From positions 1 to 64,000 of the forward strand of contig CBDATE010000024.1 in NCBI GenBank assembly GCA_965199815.1: a DNA stretch of 64,000 nucleotides, in the 5' to 3' direction. Position numbers and translations under genes: made by a program. The notes below the pieces were generated by a model. The model saw only the letters and a program-made list of their open reading frames with translations. It had not been told where the DNA came from and did not search any database. Below, piece after piece: positions 15,017 through 23,782 of the stretch. This DNA is from Azotimanducus sp965199815. GTDB taxonomy: Bacteria; Pseudomonadota; Gammaproteobacteria; Pseudomonadales; Azotimanducaceae. How positions within the stretch are numbered: the stretch's first letter is position 1; every line of letters begins with the position of its first letter.

Positions 15017-16245
15017 GGCGTATCCTCCCCGTGTGCGAGCCGCTCCCCGACGGCTGCGTAGAAGTCGAGCGGTCGCTGAGCGGGTGGTAGGAGCGCGTGT
15101 TGCGGCGCGCCCACGGGGGGTGGTGTGCGATGCCCCGGTTCGACGCGGCGGCGATTTTTTCCTGCAAGGATTGGGTGTTCGGCTATCTCGATGCCGTCTT
15201 CGAGCATGACCAGACGGCCTGGGTGTGTACGCACCTCGATAGAGCGCGCGCGTGTGGCATCAGGCACACTGTAGAAGTTTCCGCCTACCGAGACCATGCC
15301 GTCACGAGAGATCCGCCTGGTGACGGAGAGCGGGGGATCAAAGGGGCGTTTCGGGAGCGGCAGGAGAGCTGTCCGCTCGGTGTCGAACGCCTCGTTGACA
15401 ACGCACCCGGTGGTGCCGTGGGTTCGGGCGTTGGCGCAGGTATGGAGCCACAGCTGGAAGCGCGCATTGAGGTCATCCAGGTTGTGGAATGTTCGAGCGA
15501 GCGCGAAGTCCTGACGGATGTAGCGGAAGGGTCTTTCGACTTTGCCCTTGGTCTTGGCACGGTAGGGGCGGCAGGCGCGGGGTATCACGCCGTAGTGGTC
15601 GAGCATGGCGACCAGAGAAGGGTTGTAATTCGCGGTACCGTCTGAGTGCTCGCCGGTGATTGCGGTCTTCATGCGGTCGTAGAGGATGTGAGACGGTGCC
15701 CCGCGTAGAGCCTCAAACGCCTCAATATGACACCGCAACACGGTCTGGAGGTTTTGGTCAAATCCGAACCGTCCCCACATCCAGCGGCTGTGAGAGAGGA
15801 CGATAAGGAACAGCCAGGTGACTCTGGTGGTATCGGGGTCATCCTCGAAGGTGAACTTGAAGTGCGCGAAATCGACCTGCGCCTGTTGCCCGGGCGGTGT
15901 CTCGAAACGGCGCTCGAAGGCTGCCTCCACGGGCGAGCGCACTGCTCGCAGGAAGTCGGTGACTGTGGAGTAGCCCCCGATATAGCCGCGTTCGCGGATT
16001 TCTCGGAACAAGCGGCGAGCGGACAGTCCGGGATGGTCGGACAGGCGCTTGGCAAGGTAGTCGGTATAGGGGTCGAGCAGCCGCGGCTTCGGCGCTCTCG
16101 GGCGGTAGGTGGCGGGCATCATCCCCCGTTCAAGGTGCCTGTACACGGTTTTGCGGTTGAGTCCCGTGTGCTTGGCGATGGCCGAGACGCTCAATCCTTG
16201 GTGTTTCAAGTCGTGGATCATGACGATGTTCCCTGATGTGACCAT
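15013..16245 (-). CDS. istA: IstA-like transposase of IS21 family (410 aa)
   Basis: Catalyses IS21-type transposition. The start is the ATG at 16245 (MVTSGNIVMIHDLKHQGLSV); the frame runs upstream through the element end but that part is not coding. Residues 1-45 form a helix-turn-helix (SVSAIAKHTGLNRKTVYRHL). The integrase-type core has AQVDFAHFKF (first Asp), HILYDRMKTAI (second Asp) and KTKGKVERPFRYIRQDF (catalytic Glu). The C-terminal domain (SVGGNFYSVPDATRARSIEV) fits the family. Length is slightly short for IstA but looks complete. Confidence 0.94.
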   Translation of the reverse strand: MVTSGNIVMIHDLKHQGLSVSAIAKHTGLNRKTVYRHLERGMMPATYRPRAPKPRLLDPYTDYLAKRLSDHPGLSARRLFREIRERGYIGGYSTVTDFLRAVRSPVEAAFERRFETPPGQQAQVDFAHFKFTFEDDPDTTRVTWLFLIVLSHSRWMWGRFGFDQNLQTVLRCHIEAFEALRGAPSHILYDRMKTAITGEHSDGTANYNPSLVAMLDHYGVIPRACRPYRAKTKGKVERPFRYIRQDFALARTFHNLDDLNARFQLWLHTCANARTHGTTGCVVNEAFDTERTALLPLPKRPFDPPLSVTRRISRDGMVSVGGNFYSVPDATRARSIEVRTHPGRLVMLEDGIEIAEHPILAGKNRRRVEPGHRTPPPVGAPQHALLPPAQRPLDFYAAVGERLAHGEDTP

Positions 16246-16284
16246 TGGTGAGTCCCCACGTGAAGAAGGGGACATGAAAAGCGA

Positions 16285-16336
16285 AGTTGTGTGTCTTGCG
16301 CACCGCCCCATGGGGCGGTGTGCAAGACACACAACT
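16285..16336. repeat. 52-bp near-perfect palindrome upstream of istA
   Basis: AGTTGTGTGTCTTGC...GCAAGACACACAACT with centre CCCCATGGGG; only one position does not pair. It lies inside the IS21-family element between istA and the terminal repeats. It may limit read-through transcription or bind a regulator. Confidence 0.8.
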
Positions 16337-16794
16337 GTCCCTTTTTCGTTTGGCACTTTTGGGTATTTTTCCTTCGGCATTGACAGAAGCATCCGTGCAA
16401 GGCGCGCATGGTAAAGAAGCTGGCGACCGAGGCAGGTCGTGCCCGATACGCGGAACGCAAGTGGCTGTCGGAGGCCCCCATTGGATGGATAAAAGAGGTC
16501 CTGGGTTTCCGGCGATTCAGTGTGCGTGGTCTGCAGAAGGCTCGCGGGGAGTGGGACTTGGTATGTCTGGCGTTGAATATCAAGCGAATGCAGAAGTTCG
16601 CGACGGCGAGATAACGACAGATTCGGCCTCACAGCGGCCTTTTCAGCTTGGATACGGGTGTTCTGGGACTTTCAAGGGTGATATGAACCGAAAATCCCGG
16701 GGATGAACTCAGGGTCCCCAAGCACAGGAACGCAACCTTGTTCCGGATGGCTCCTCGAACCGACCCTGTTACTTCCTGTCGCGCAGACTCCTAG

Positions 16795-16904
16795 GTTTCC
16801 CCCGCGCGAGCGCGGGGGCCTCATTGAAGCCCCCAATTTCACCCGATTCATCCCCCGATTTCCCCCATGTTTCCCCCGCGCGAGCGCGGGGGCCTCATTG
16901 AAGC
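16795..16904 (+). CRISPR. CRISPR array, detached end (2 repeats, 1 spacer)
   Basis: Two perfect copies of the 36-nt repeat (16795-16830 and 16869-16904) enclose one 38-nt spacer. The first repeat begins immediately after the CTAG of IS copy 2. This is the continuation of the array at 1-2335, pushed 14.4 kb away by the mobile DNA. Re-joining 2336-2350 to 16795 would leave a 15-nt spacer between repeats, so some spacer sequence may also have been lost. After 16904 no further repeat occurs, so this is one true end of the array. Confidence 0.96.
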
Positions 16905-16942
16905 ATACAGTTTCGCCAGTTTTCTGTTTATGTGCTCGTTCA

Positions 16943-17419
16943 CTAGATATGAGACTGAGAGGCGAGCGGATAGGCGGTGGTGTACTTGACCTGCCTGAGG
17001 GCGATAGTCGAGTTCAGGTTGCCCACTTCGGGAAGGTGCACCAGCGTGTGCTTGACGATATCTTCATAGGCGGCCACGCTCTCCGCCACCACGCGCAGCA
17101 GATAGTCGGTGCCGCCTGACACCACATAGCACTCGACGATTTCGGCAATATCCTGCACCGCTTCTTCAAAGCGCAGCATGGCGTTTTCCTGATGCCGACG
17201 CAGGGTAACGTTGACAAACACGTTCACCGAACGCTCGATGCGCTCGGCATCAAGCAGCGCCACATAGCCCCGTATGTAGCCTTCCTCCTCGAGGCGTTTT
17301 ACCCGTCGCCAGCAGGGCGTATGCGAAAGCCCCACGCGCTCGCCGAGTTGCGACATGGTGAGGGTGCCGTCACCTTGAAGTTCGGTGAGCAGGTGTTTGT
17401 CAATACTGGAGAGTGGCAT
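16943..17419 (-). CDS. Lrp/AsnC-family transcriptional regulator (158 aa)
   Basis: DNA-binding regulator that responds to amino acids or related ligands. The N-terminal helix-turn-helix has LSSIDKHLLTELQGDGTLTM, then SQLGERVGLSHTPCWRRVKRLEEEGYI. The C-terminal RAM domain (VNVFVNVTLRR, YVVSGGTDYLLRVVAES, LPEVGNLNSTIALRQVKYT) binds ligand and mediates assembly. It is divergent from the indolepyruvate oxidoreductase gene, which it probably controls, a pairing common in proteobacteria. Confidence 0.94.
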   Translation of the reverse strand: MPLSSIDKHLLTELQGDGTLTMSQLGERVGLSHTPCWRRVKRLEEEGYIRGYVALLDAERIERSVNVFVNVTLRRHQENAMLRFEEAVQDIAEIVECYVVSGGTDYLLRVVAESVAAYEDIVKHTLVHLPEVGNLNSTIALRQVKYTTAYPLASQSHI

Positions 17420-17559
17420 GCAATTATCTTGCTATAAAATTGAATTATTGGAAACAAATTATCACGATATGAGTGCATATGCACAAAATAAATGAAATTT
17501 TACTCCCCCGACTGGACTAATATTCGCTCTGGTATCCCCCTGTCGGAAGCAGATCACAC
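17420..17559. promoter_or_regulatory. Divergent intergenic region with a 12-bp palindrome
   Basis: This 140-bp AT-rich gap separates the regulator from the oxidoreductase. GTGCATATGCAC at 17473-17484 is a perfect palindrome, and CAATT...AATTG (17420-17443) is a looser one near the regulator start. Lrp/AsnC proteins bind AT-rich dyads of this kind. A GGAAG at about 17545 is the likely ribosome site for the oxidoreductase ATG at 17560. Confidence 0.55.
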
Positions 17560-20500
17560 ATGCAATTCACGGACTTTGAACTCGGCGATAGATACACCCG
17601 GTCGCACGGCGAGGTGTTTCTTTCCGGCATTCAGGCTCTGGTGCGTCTTCCCATGGAACAGTCTGTGCGTGACCGCGCCCGTGGCCTGAATACAGCCGGT
17701 TACGTGACCGGCTATCGAGGTTCCCCGCTCTCTGGTCTGGATACCGAGTTCCTGGCCAACCAGTCGCTACTCGATGAACGCCATGTGAAGTTTCATGCGG
17801 CCGTCAACGAGGAACTCGCCGCCACGGCGCTTTCCGGCAGTCAGCAGGTTGGTCTCTATGCGGGTGCCAGATACGACGGGGTATTCGGCATGTGGTACGG
17901 CAAGGCACCCGGTCTTGACCGGGCGGTCGATGCCCTTCGACATGGCAATCAGGGTGGCACTTCAGCGCACGGTGGAGTGCTGGTGGTTGTGGGTGACGAT
18001 CATCACGCCAAGTCGTCTTCAGTTGCTTCGTACAGTGAAACCGCCTTTTGTGATCTCGATATGCCGGTTCTGGTGCCGGCCAGCGTGGCCGATGTGCTTG
18101 ATTTCGGACTCTATGGCTGGGCGCTGTCTCGCTATTCCGGCCTCTGGGTCGGGCTGGTTGCCCTGGCAGACACCATGGACAGCGCCATGAGCCTGACGCG
18201 GCCGAGCGAAGCCCCGGACTTCTCCATGCCGGAGATTGCTCTTGATGTTCACATTCGCGAACAGGAGGGTTTTCTCGAGCGAGACCTTCGCCTTGTGAAC
18301 CAGAAGATGCCAGCGGTGCGCGCTTTTGTCGCGCGGCATCCCATTGACCGCGTGTTTGGGGAGCAAGCGGGTGCGAAGACGGGCATCGTTGCATCCGGTC
18401 GTGCGTATGCGCTCATGCGCGAGACGCTGGCGAGATTGGGGTTCATGAGTGAGGACGACCTGCTGAACGCTGGCCTCAAGATCCTCAAGGTGGGGATGGC
18501 ATGGCCGCTCGATACCGGGAGAGTGGAAAAGTTCGCGCGCGGACTGGAGCGCATTCTGGTACTCGAAGAAGGGCGCGCCTTCATCGAACATGCCGTGCGC
18601 AGTGCTCTCTATGGCAGGAGTTCAGCCGAAATCACCGGCAAGCAGGATGCATTCGCTGTGCCGCAACTGAGCGAAGGTGGTGAATACTCCAATGCGGAGG
18701 TGCTTGATGTGGTCAGCCGTTTCCTCGACAGGCGGTGTCCGGATATCAGCACGCGCGATACGAATGCCCTGGCGGAATCGGCGAGCACGGGACGAAACCC
18801 GCTGTTCTGCGCGGGCTGTCCACACAATCGCTCAACCCGGCTCCCGGACGGAAGCCGGGCGCTGGTCGGCATCGGGTGCCACACCATGGCTTCCTGGCTC
18901 GGTCGTGAGACCAATCATTTTTGCTCCATGGGCGGCGAGGGTGCCATGTGGCTCGGGCAGGCACCCTTCACGGACGAGAAACACATCTATGCCAACCTCG
19001 GCGACGGTACCTACTTCCACTCCGGCATTCTGGCCATACGCGCCGCCATCGCCGCCAGGGTGAATATCACCTACAAACTGCTGTACAACCACGCCGTGGC
19101 CATGACCGGTGGCCAGCCGGTGGATGGCGAAGTGAGTGTGAAGTCCATCCACGACCAGCTGGTTGCCGAAGGCGTGGCCAGGATCATCGTGCTCTCTGAT
19201 GACCCGGAAAGAACCCGTGAGTCGGGGCTCGATGTACCGGTGCGGCATCGCGACCACTTGAATGACGCGCAGCTCGAGCTCCGGGACACGCCCGGATGCA
19301 CGGTGCTCCTGTTCGATCAATCCTGTGCCACCGAACTGCGCCGCAAGCGCAAGCGCGGTTTGGCCGCAACGCCCAGGGTGCGCGCCTACATCAATCACGA
19401 GGTGTGTGAAGGCTGCGGCGATTGCTCGGTGCAGTCGAGTTGCGTTGCGGTGGAGCCCCTGCAGACCGAGCTCGGCACGAAGCGTCGTATCAATCAATCG
19501 GCGTGCAACCTGGACCTTTCCTGCGTTCGCGGGTTCTGTCCCTCATTCGTGCTCATCGAAGATGCCGAGATGAGAAAAGAGGCGCGGGACGACCTGGATC
19601 TGAAGCGCTTGAGCGCCGAGACCCCCTTGCCGGAACTGCCCGAGACCCAGGCATCTGACTTTGAGTGCAATATCGGCCTGGCGGGTGTGGGTGGCGGCGG
19701 CATCTCGACGGCTTCGGCAATTCTCGGTATTGCAGGACACATGGACGGACTCAAGGTAAAAACGCTCGACATGACGGGCCTGGCGCAGAAGGGCGGGGCT
19801 GTCACCGCGCATGTGCGCTTCAGTCGCCGCAGCTTCACGGAGTCCTCGCCACAGATGCCGGAAGAATTGGCCCATGTCCTTATCGGGGTGGACCTGATAA
19901 CGGCGGCCAGTCCGGGCATGCTGAAGCTCACGCACCCGGCACGAACCAGGGCATTCGTGAACATGGATGTCCAGAACACTCTGGAGTTCGTGCAGTCAGG
20001 ACAGATGCCGGGCGCAGACTTGAGCGTGGAGAAGGCTTTTCGGCGTAACTGTCGCAGTCTTCGCGAGGTCTCGGCAACCGAACTCTGCCAGCGATTTTTG
20101 GGAGATGGGCAGATGACCAACATGCTCATGCTCGGCTTCGTCTGGCAGGCGGGCGAGATTCCGGTGAGCCGGGAAGCGCTGTATCGGGCTATTGAATTGA
20201 ACGGTGTGCGCGTGTCCGACAATATCGCGGCGTTCGAGTTGGGGCGAGTGGCCTTCCATGATGAGTCGCGCCTCATGCCCGCGCACGTCAGAGTCGAGCA
20301 ACACACAAGTCTTGCCGAGCGTATGGACTGGCATGAAGCCAGACTCACCGCGTATCAGGATGCCGATTACGCGGCCCGGCATCGCCGCCTGGTCGAGCGC
20401 GTGAAACAGGCATCCTCGCATCTTGATGCCGATACACAGGAGACGCTTCTGCGCGCCGTCGCAGAGCACTATGCCAGGTTGCTCGCCTGCAAGGATGAGT

Positions 20501-21000
20501 TCGAGGTCGCGCGTCTCTATTCAGACAAGGCTTTTCAGAGCGGCTTGCGCTCGGAGTTCTCGGCAACTGGCAAGTTGAGGGTGCTGCTCGCGCCTCCGTT
20601 CCTGCCCGGAACCGACCCCTCCACCGGGCGTCCTCGAAAGCGCGCGTTCGGCCCCTGGATATTCCCCCTGTTCAGAGTGCTTGCCAAGCTCAAGTGGTTG
20701 CGAAAAACGCGCTTCAATCCCTTTGGCCAGAGCGAGGAGCGGCATCTCGAACGTCGGCTTGTCGGTGAATACGAGGCGACCATCAACAGGCTGTGCACGG
20801 AAATCGGCATCAATCACGACAATGTACAGCGCGTCATCGCTCTGGCAGCGTTGCCGGACATGGTGCGTGGCTTCGGGCCGGTCAAGCTCGAAAGCGTCCG
20901 TGCTTACAAACGTGAGCGAGAGGCCCTGCTGAAGGCACTTCTTGTGCCACAAGCGGGAGCACCGACGCGCGACGATGAAATCTATCGCCAGGCTGCCTGA
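17560..21000 (+). CDS. Indolepyruvate:ferredoxin oxidoreductase, fused alpha-beta type (1146 aa)
   Basis: Oxidatively decarboxylates aryl pyruvates or related 2-oxoacids from amino-acid breakdown to acyl-CoA, passing electrons to ferredoxin. Order: pyrimidine-binding domain near the N-terminus (GYVTGYRGSPLSGLD, NEELAATALSGSQQ), thiamine-diphosphate-binding domain (GIGCHTMASWL, MGGEGAMWLGQAPF, GDGTYFHSGILAIRAAI), an iron-sulfur region near residues 615-665 (CEGCGDC, then SSC, SCVRGFCPSF), and the gamma-type domain (GVGGGGISTASAILGIAGH). The long C-terminus contains a KRAFGPWIFPLFRVLAKLKWL stretch. The length is normal for the fused proteobacterial form. ATG at 17560 is preceded by GGAAG. Likely regulator: the divergent Lrp/AsnC protein. 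Confidence 0.94.
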   Translation: MQFTDFELGDRYTRSHGEVFLSGIQALVRLPMEQSVRDRARGLNTAGYVTGYRGSPLSGLDTEFLANQSLLDERHVKFHAAVNEELAATALSGSQQVGLYAGARYDGVFGMWYGKAPGLDRAVDALRHGNQGGTSAHGGVLVVVGDDHHAKSSSVASYSETAFCDLDMPVLVPASVADVLDFGLYGWALSRYSGLWVGLVALADTMDSAMSLTRPSEAPDFSMPEIALDVHIREQEGFLERDLRLVNQKMPAVRAFVARHPIDRVFGEQAGAKTGIVASGRAYALMRETLARLGFMSEDDLLNAGLKILKVGMAWPLDTGRVEKFARGLERILVLEEGRAFIEHAVRSALYGRSSAEITGKQDAFAVPQLSEGGEYSNAEVLDVVSRFLDRRCPDISTRDTNALAESASTGRNPLFCAGCPHNRSTRLPDGSRALVGIGCHTMASWLGRETNHFCSMGGEGAMWLGQAPFTDEKHIYANLGDGTYFHSGILAIRAAIAARVNITYKLLYNHAVAMTGGQPVDGEVSVKSIHDQLVAEGVARIIVLSDDPERTRESGLDVPVRHRDHLNDAQLELRDTPGCTVLLFDQSCATELRRKRKRGLAATPRVRAYINHEVCEGCGDCSVQSSCVAVEPLQTELGTKRRINQSACNLDLSCVRGFCPSFVLIEDAEMRKEARDDLDLKRLSAETPLPELPETQASDFECNIGLAGVGGGGISTASAILGIAGHMDGLKVKTLDMTGLAQKGGAVTAHVRFSRRSFTESSPQMPEELAHVLIGVDLITAASPGMLKLTHPARTRAFVNMDVQNTLEFVQSGQMPGADLSVEKAFRRNCRSLREVSATELCQRFLGDGQMTNMLMLGFVWQAGEIPVSREALYRAIELNGVRVSDNIAAFELGRVAFHDESRLMPAHVRVEQHTSLAERMDWHEARLTAYQDADYAARHRRLVERVKQASSHLDADTQETLLRAVAEHYARLLACKDEFEVARLYSDKAFQSGLRSEFSATGKLRVLLAPPFLPGTDPSTGRPRKRAFGPWIFPLFRVLAKLKWLRKTRFNPFGQSEERHLERRLVGEYEATINRLCTEIGINHDNVQRVIALAALPDMVRGFGPVKLESVRAYKREREALLKALLVPQAGAPTRDDEIYRQAA

Positions 21001-21042
21001 TAGCTGCGCCCCTGTCTGGCATTTCATGGCATGATTATTGCT

Positions 21043-21065
21043 CGGACAAGTGAATAACTTGTCCG
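21043..21065. promoter_or_regulatory. Inverted repeat after the oxidoreductase gene
   Basis: CGGACAAGT-gaata-ACTTGTCCG is a perfect 9-bp stem with a 5-nt loop, 43 bp after the oxidoreductase stop and 200 bp before the STAS gene. No T run follows, so it may be a rho-dependent end, an operator, or a stability hairpin. The rest of 21001-21264 holds no gene. Confidence 0.5.
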
Positions 21066-21264
21066 GAACATTGCTGCAAGCGCAGCCTGCAGTCGCGCCA
21101 GAATTTTGTCAGATGAAAGGCTACGAATACCCGCAAAGCAGGTATGCTAGGCATGTGACTCTTGGGGAGGGGAGAGTGTACCCAGCAAGTCACTGCGTGT
21201 TGCCAACAAGCCGGAATAGCGGCAAAACAGAGCTAACAAAACCAGTCAGTACAGAGGAAAGCAC

Positions 21265-21603
21265 ATGGATCTGTCCACCGAAAACCTGAACGGAATACTG
21301 ATTGCCGTCCCCAAAGGGCGTCTTGACGGGATCAGTGCACTCAAATTCGGAGAATCTCTCAACGCGAGCATTGATGACAGCGTGTCGGGTGTCGTCATTG
21401 ACATGAGCGAGCTCAACTACATCAGCAGTGCGGGATTGCGCGCCGTACTCCTGATCTCCAAGGCTCTGCAACAAAAAGAGGCGCAACTCGCGCTCTGTGC
21501 ACTTCAGCCACCGGTACGGGAAGTTTTCGAGGTGAGCGGGTTCGATCAGATCATCAACATACGGGATGATCGCGGTCAAGCGACTTCGGCTGTCAGTCAG
21601 TAG
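21265..21603 (+). CDS. STAS-domain anti-sigma-factor antagonist (112 aa)
   Basis: A SpoIIAA/RsbV-like switch protein. The pattern is clear: ILIAVPKGRLDGISALKF, then GVVIDMSELNYISSAGLRAVL with the phosphorylatable Ser of the S-S-A-G-L motif (near residue 55), and an end typical of the family (VREVFEVSGFDQIINI). In such systems an RsbW-like kinase phosphorylates it and a PP2C phosphatase reactivates it. Both partners are encoded convergently nearby (24960-25391 and 25400-26557). Its 3' end overlaps the histidine kinase gene by 11 bp on the opposite strand. Confidence 0.93.
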   Translation: MDLSTENLNGILIAVPKGRLDGISALKFGESLNASIDDSVSGVVIDMSELNYISSAGLRAVLLISKALQQKEAQLALCALQPPVREVFEVSGFDQIINIRDDRGQATSAVSQ

Positions 21604-23782
21604 GTACTTCCGCCGGTTCCTCCTCCGCGGAGGATTCGCCTGGCAGGGTCACGATGACTTCGGTGAATTCGCCGACTTCCGACTTCACATCGATGCTGCC
21701 ACCGTGGCCGCGCACTATATCGCTTGAAATCGCCAGCCCGAGGCCAGTGCCCTGATTGGGCGGCTTGGTGGTGAAGAAAGGATTGAATATCTTTTCGATG
21801 CTGTCCGCCTCGATGCCGCAGCCGTTGTCGCGTATGCGAAATTGCGCGCTGTTATCATCAAGCAGCCGACTGCTGATCTCGAGTTGCGGTAGATAGCGTT
21901 CGCCGACTTGCGTTGCCAGAGCACGGCGTTTCTCTTCGGTGGCGTGACAGGCGTTGGAAACCATGTTGAGGAATACCCGCCCGAAGTCCTGCGGGACAAC
22001 CATGCGTTTTCCAATCCTTGCATCGAAGTCGAAATCGAGGTTTACGTTGAACTCGGTATCGGTGGCACGCAGGCTGTGGTAGGCCAGCCGCGCGTGCTCC
22101 TCCACGAGCATGTTCATGTCCGTCATTTCCTCATTTGCCTCGCCACGGCTCATCAGCAGCATGTCATTCACTATGCGGTCGGCGCGCGCGCCATGCTCCT
22201 GAATCTTTTCGAGATTCTGGCAAATATCGGTGCGCAGCTCCTGCACGATTTCCCGCTGCTCCCGAGCAAGTACGCCCGCTTCTTCAGTCAGCACTGACTC
22301 GAGTTCCTCGAACAGCTCATCCACCATCTCGGCCGATACTTCCGAAAAGTTCTTGACAAAATTGAGCGGGTTGCGGATTTCGTGTGCCACTCCGGCTGTC
22401 AGCTCGCCGAGTTCGGCGAGCTTCTGACCCATGACGATCTGATCCTGAGCCTTGCGCAGATCAGCAAGCACCTGCTCCAGCTCCTGATTCTTGCCGCGCA
22501 GTTCTTCCGCGAGCTTTTCAACCAGGTTCAGCCGCTGCGCCTCGAGTGCGTGCTGACGAAAGATTTCGAGCGCGGAGGCCATTTCCGCTACTTCATCCTG
22601 GCCCGAGATGTGTACTTCTTCCTGCAACGCTCCATCCGCCATGCGCAGCATCTGACTCGACAGGACCCCGAGACGACGCAACAGCCCGGCGATAAACAGG
22701 ATGCCGATGAGGACGGCACCGGTGATGCTCAGGATGTTGATGGCAATCAGGGCGCTGATACCGGTGTTGATGGCGGAACTGGTTGCGTTGGTTGACGACA
22801 GCGTTTGTGCGTATGCGGCATCTACCATGTTCTCTACCTGAGCGCCGAGTTCAGCGGCGAGCTGGCGGTTCTGCGCGAGCAACTCGCGTTGCTCCATGGC
22901 CAGAGAAAGCTCCTGAAAACGAATTTTGAAGCCGGTCTCATCACCCGTACCCATCACGAACAGCTGCTCGAAGAGCGCGGTCAACTCGGGCGGGATATCT
23001 GCATCTGCGAGGCTGGCCAGACCTTGTTCGATGCTGAACATGGTGGCCTCGAAGCGCTCTACCAGCGGTTCGACAAGGCCGATCTCGGCAACTGTGAATG
23101 CACTTTCGAGCAATTGCGTACCCAGGGTGGCACCTTCCACCAACTCCGACAGGTGTCGAAATCTCTGCAACTCGCTGCGTGAGGTGCGTAGCGCTGCGGC
23201 TTGTGGCGGTTCATCGAGTTGCCGATAGCCAGTTGACATGTAAAACAACTGATCATCCATCGCGTGTGTGAGTATGCGTTCCAGGTCGTCCTGTACCTCG
23301 GCAAATTCTTCGCGCAGTCGTTTGCGCTGTTCTCCCAGAAGCAGGCGCTGCTTGACCGAGTTCCGTATATCTTCAAGGTTCTGCAACATGGCGTTGCTGT
23401 GTGCGGTGAGCTCGCTGATTGAGCCCTGCTCGCCATCGCGCGCGCGCATGGCACCGAGTTCCTGCTCAAAGGCATCACGGTCGGTCTGCATCTCCTCGCT
23501 TGCGCGCGCCAGGTCCTGTGCGGTTTCGGCGGCAGCGAGTCTCGGTGCCGCGGCTACCAGAGCGCGCCCGGTCTGTGCCAGACGGAAGGCGGAAACAACT
23601 TGCGGAATGCTCTGCTCGGTCACCTGGCGCTGGACATCGCCGACGCGGTTGAGCAACACCCAACTCACCAGGCTGACCAACAGGGTGAAGGCCACGGCAC
23701 CGCCGACCCCGAGGTAGAGGCGAACAGAAATGCGATGCCACAATTTTAGCGGATGCTGGTGTGACCTTTCGCTGCCACTCAT
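21593..23782 (-). CDS. Membrane sensor histidine kinase (729 aa)
   Basis: Senses a periplasmic signal and phosphorylates itself. Transmembrane segments are near residues 20-45 (YLGVGGAVAFTLLVSLVSWV) and 343-366 (ALIAINILSITGAVLIGILF). About 300 helical periplasmic residues lie between them. A HAMP region follows (LLRRLGVLSSQMLRMADGAL), then a coiled coil, then the dimerisation helix with the phosphorylated His in GVAHEIRNPLNFVKNF (about H467), and the ATPase domain (NMVSNACHAT, IRDNGCGIE, PPNQGTGLGLAIS). It overlaps the binding-protein gene by four bases. The pairing resembles TorT-TorS-type sensing, where a binding protein presents the ligand. Confidence 0.92.
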   Translation of the reverse strand: MSGSERSHQHPLKLWHRISVRLYLGVGGAVAFTLLVSLVSWVLLNRVGDVQRQVTEQSIPQVVSAFRLAQTGRALVAAAPRLAAAETAQDLARASEEMQTDRDAFEQELGAMRARDGEQGSISELTAHSNAMLQNLEDIRNSVKQRLLLGEQRKRLREEFAEVQDDLERILTHAMDDQLFYMSTGYRQLDEPPQAAALRTSRSELQRFRHLSELVEGATLGTQLLESAFTVAEIGLVEPLVERFEATMFSIEQGLASLADADIPPELTALFEQLFVMGTGDETGFKIRFQELSLAMEQRELLAQNRQLAAELGAQVENMVDAAYAQTLSSTNATSSAINTGISALIAINILSITGAVLIGILFIAGLLRRLGVLSSQMLRMADGALQEEVHISGQDEVAEMASALEIFRQHALEAQRLNLVEKLAEELRGKNQELEQVLADLRKAQDQIVMGQKLAELGELTAGVAHEIRNPLNFVKNFSEVSAEMVDELFEELESVLTEEAGVLAREQREIVQELRTDICQNLEKIQEHGARADRIVNDMLLMSRGEANEEMTDMNMLVEEHARLAYHSLRATDTEFNVNLDFDFDARIGKRMVVPQDFGRVFLNMVSNACHATEEKRRALATQVGERYLPQLEISSRLLDDNSAQFRIRDNGCGIEADSIEKIFNPFFTTKPPNQGTGLGLAISSDIVRGHGGSIDVKSEVGEFTEVIVTLPGESSAEEEPAEVPTD

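Larger units (their letters stand above)
14102..16385 (-). mobile_element. IS21-family insertion sequence
   Basis: The ends are TGTCAATGCC and GGCATTGACA, with the terminal TG/CA typical of the family. Sub-terminal repeats TGCCAAACGAAAAAGGGAC and TGCCAAATGAAAAAGGGAC lie at the left end, and an inverted copy at about 16338-16360. Next to it the host sequence GAAG (or AAG) is repeated, so the target duplication is 3-4 bp. It carries istA and istB on the minus strand, overlapping by ATGA, the standard arrangement. Confidence 0.93.
13000..16615 (+). pseudogene. IS1182-family transposase, interrupted copy
   Basis: The first 367 codons (13000-14100) match the intact transposase at 2414-3739. The frame then enters the IS21-family element and stops at 14163. 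The remaining coding DNA, from HPCKARMVKK to the stop, resumes near 16387 and ends at 16615. The catalytic Glu region (KWLSEAPIGWIKE) is in the detached part, so this copy cannot make active transposase. Confidence 0.93.
12933..16794 (+). mobile_element. IS1182-family-like insertion sequence, copy 2 (split by an IS21-family element)
   Basis: The same element as copy 1 in the same orientation: CTAGGAGTCTGCGC at 12933-12946 and its reverse complement at 16781-16794. The left flank is primase-helicase DNA and the right flank is a CRISPR repeat starting at 16795. After removing 14101-16386 it matches copy 1 almost base for base. Two direct copies bounding the 9-kb circle are what recombination between an IS in the array and an IS in the circle would leave. 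Confidence 0.93.
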
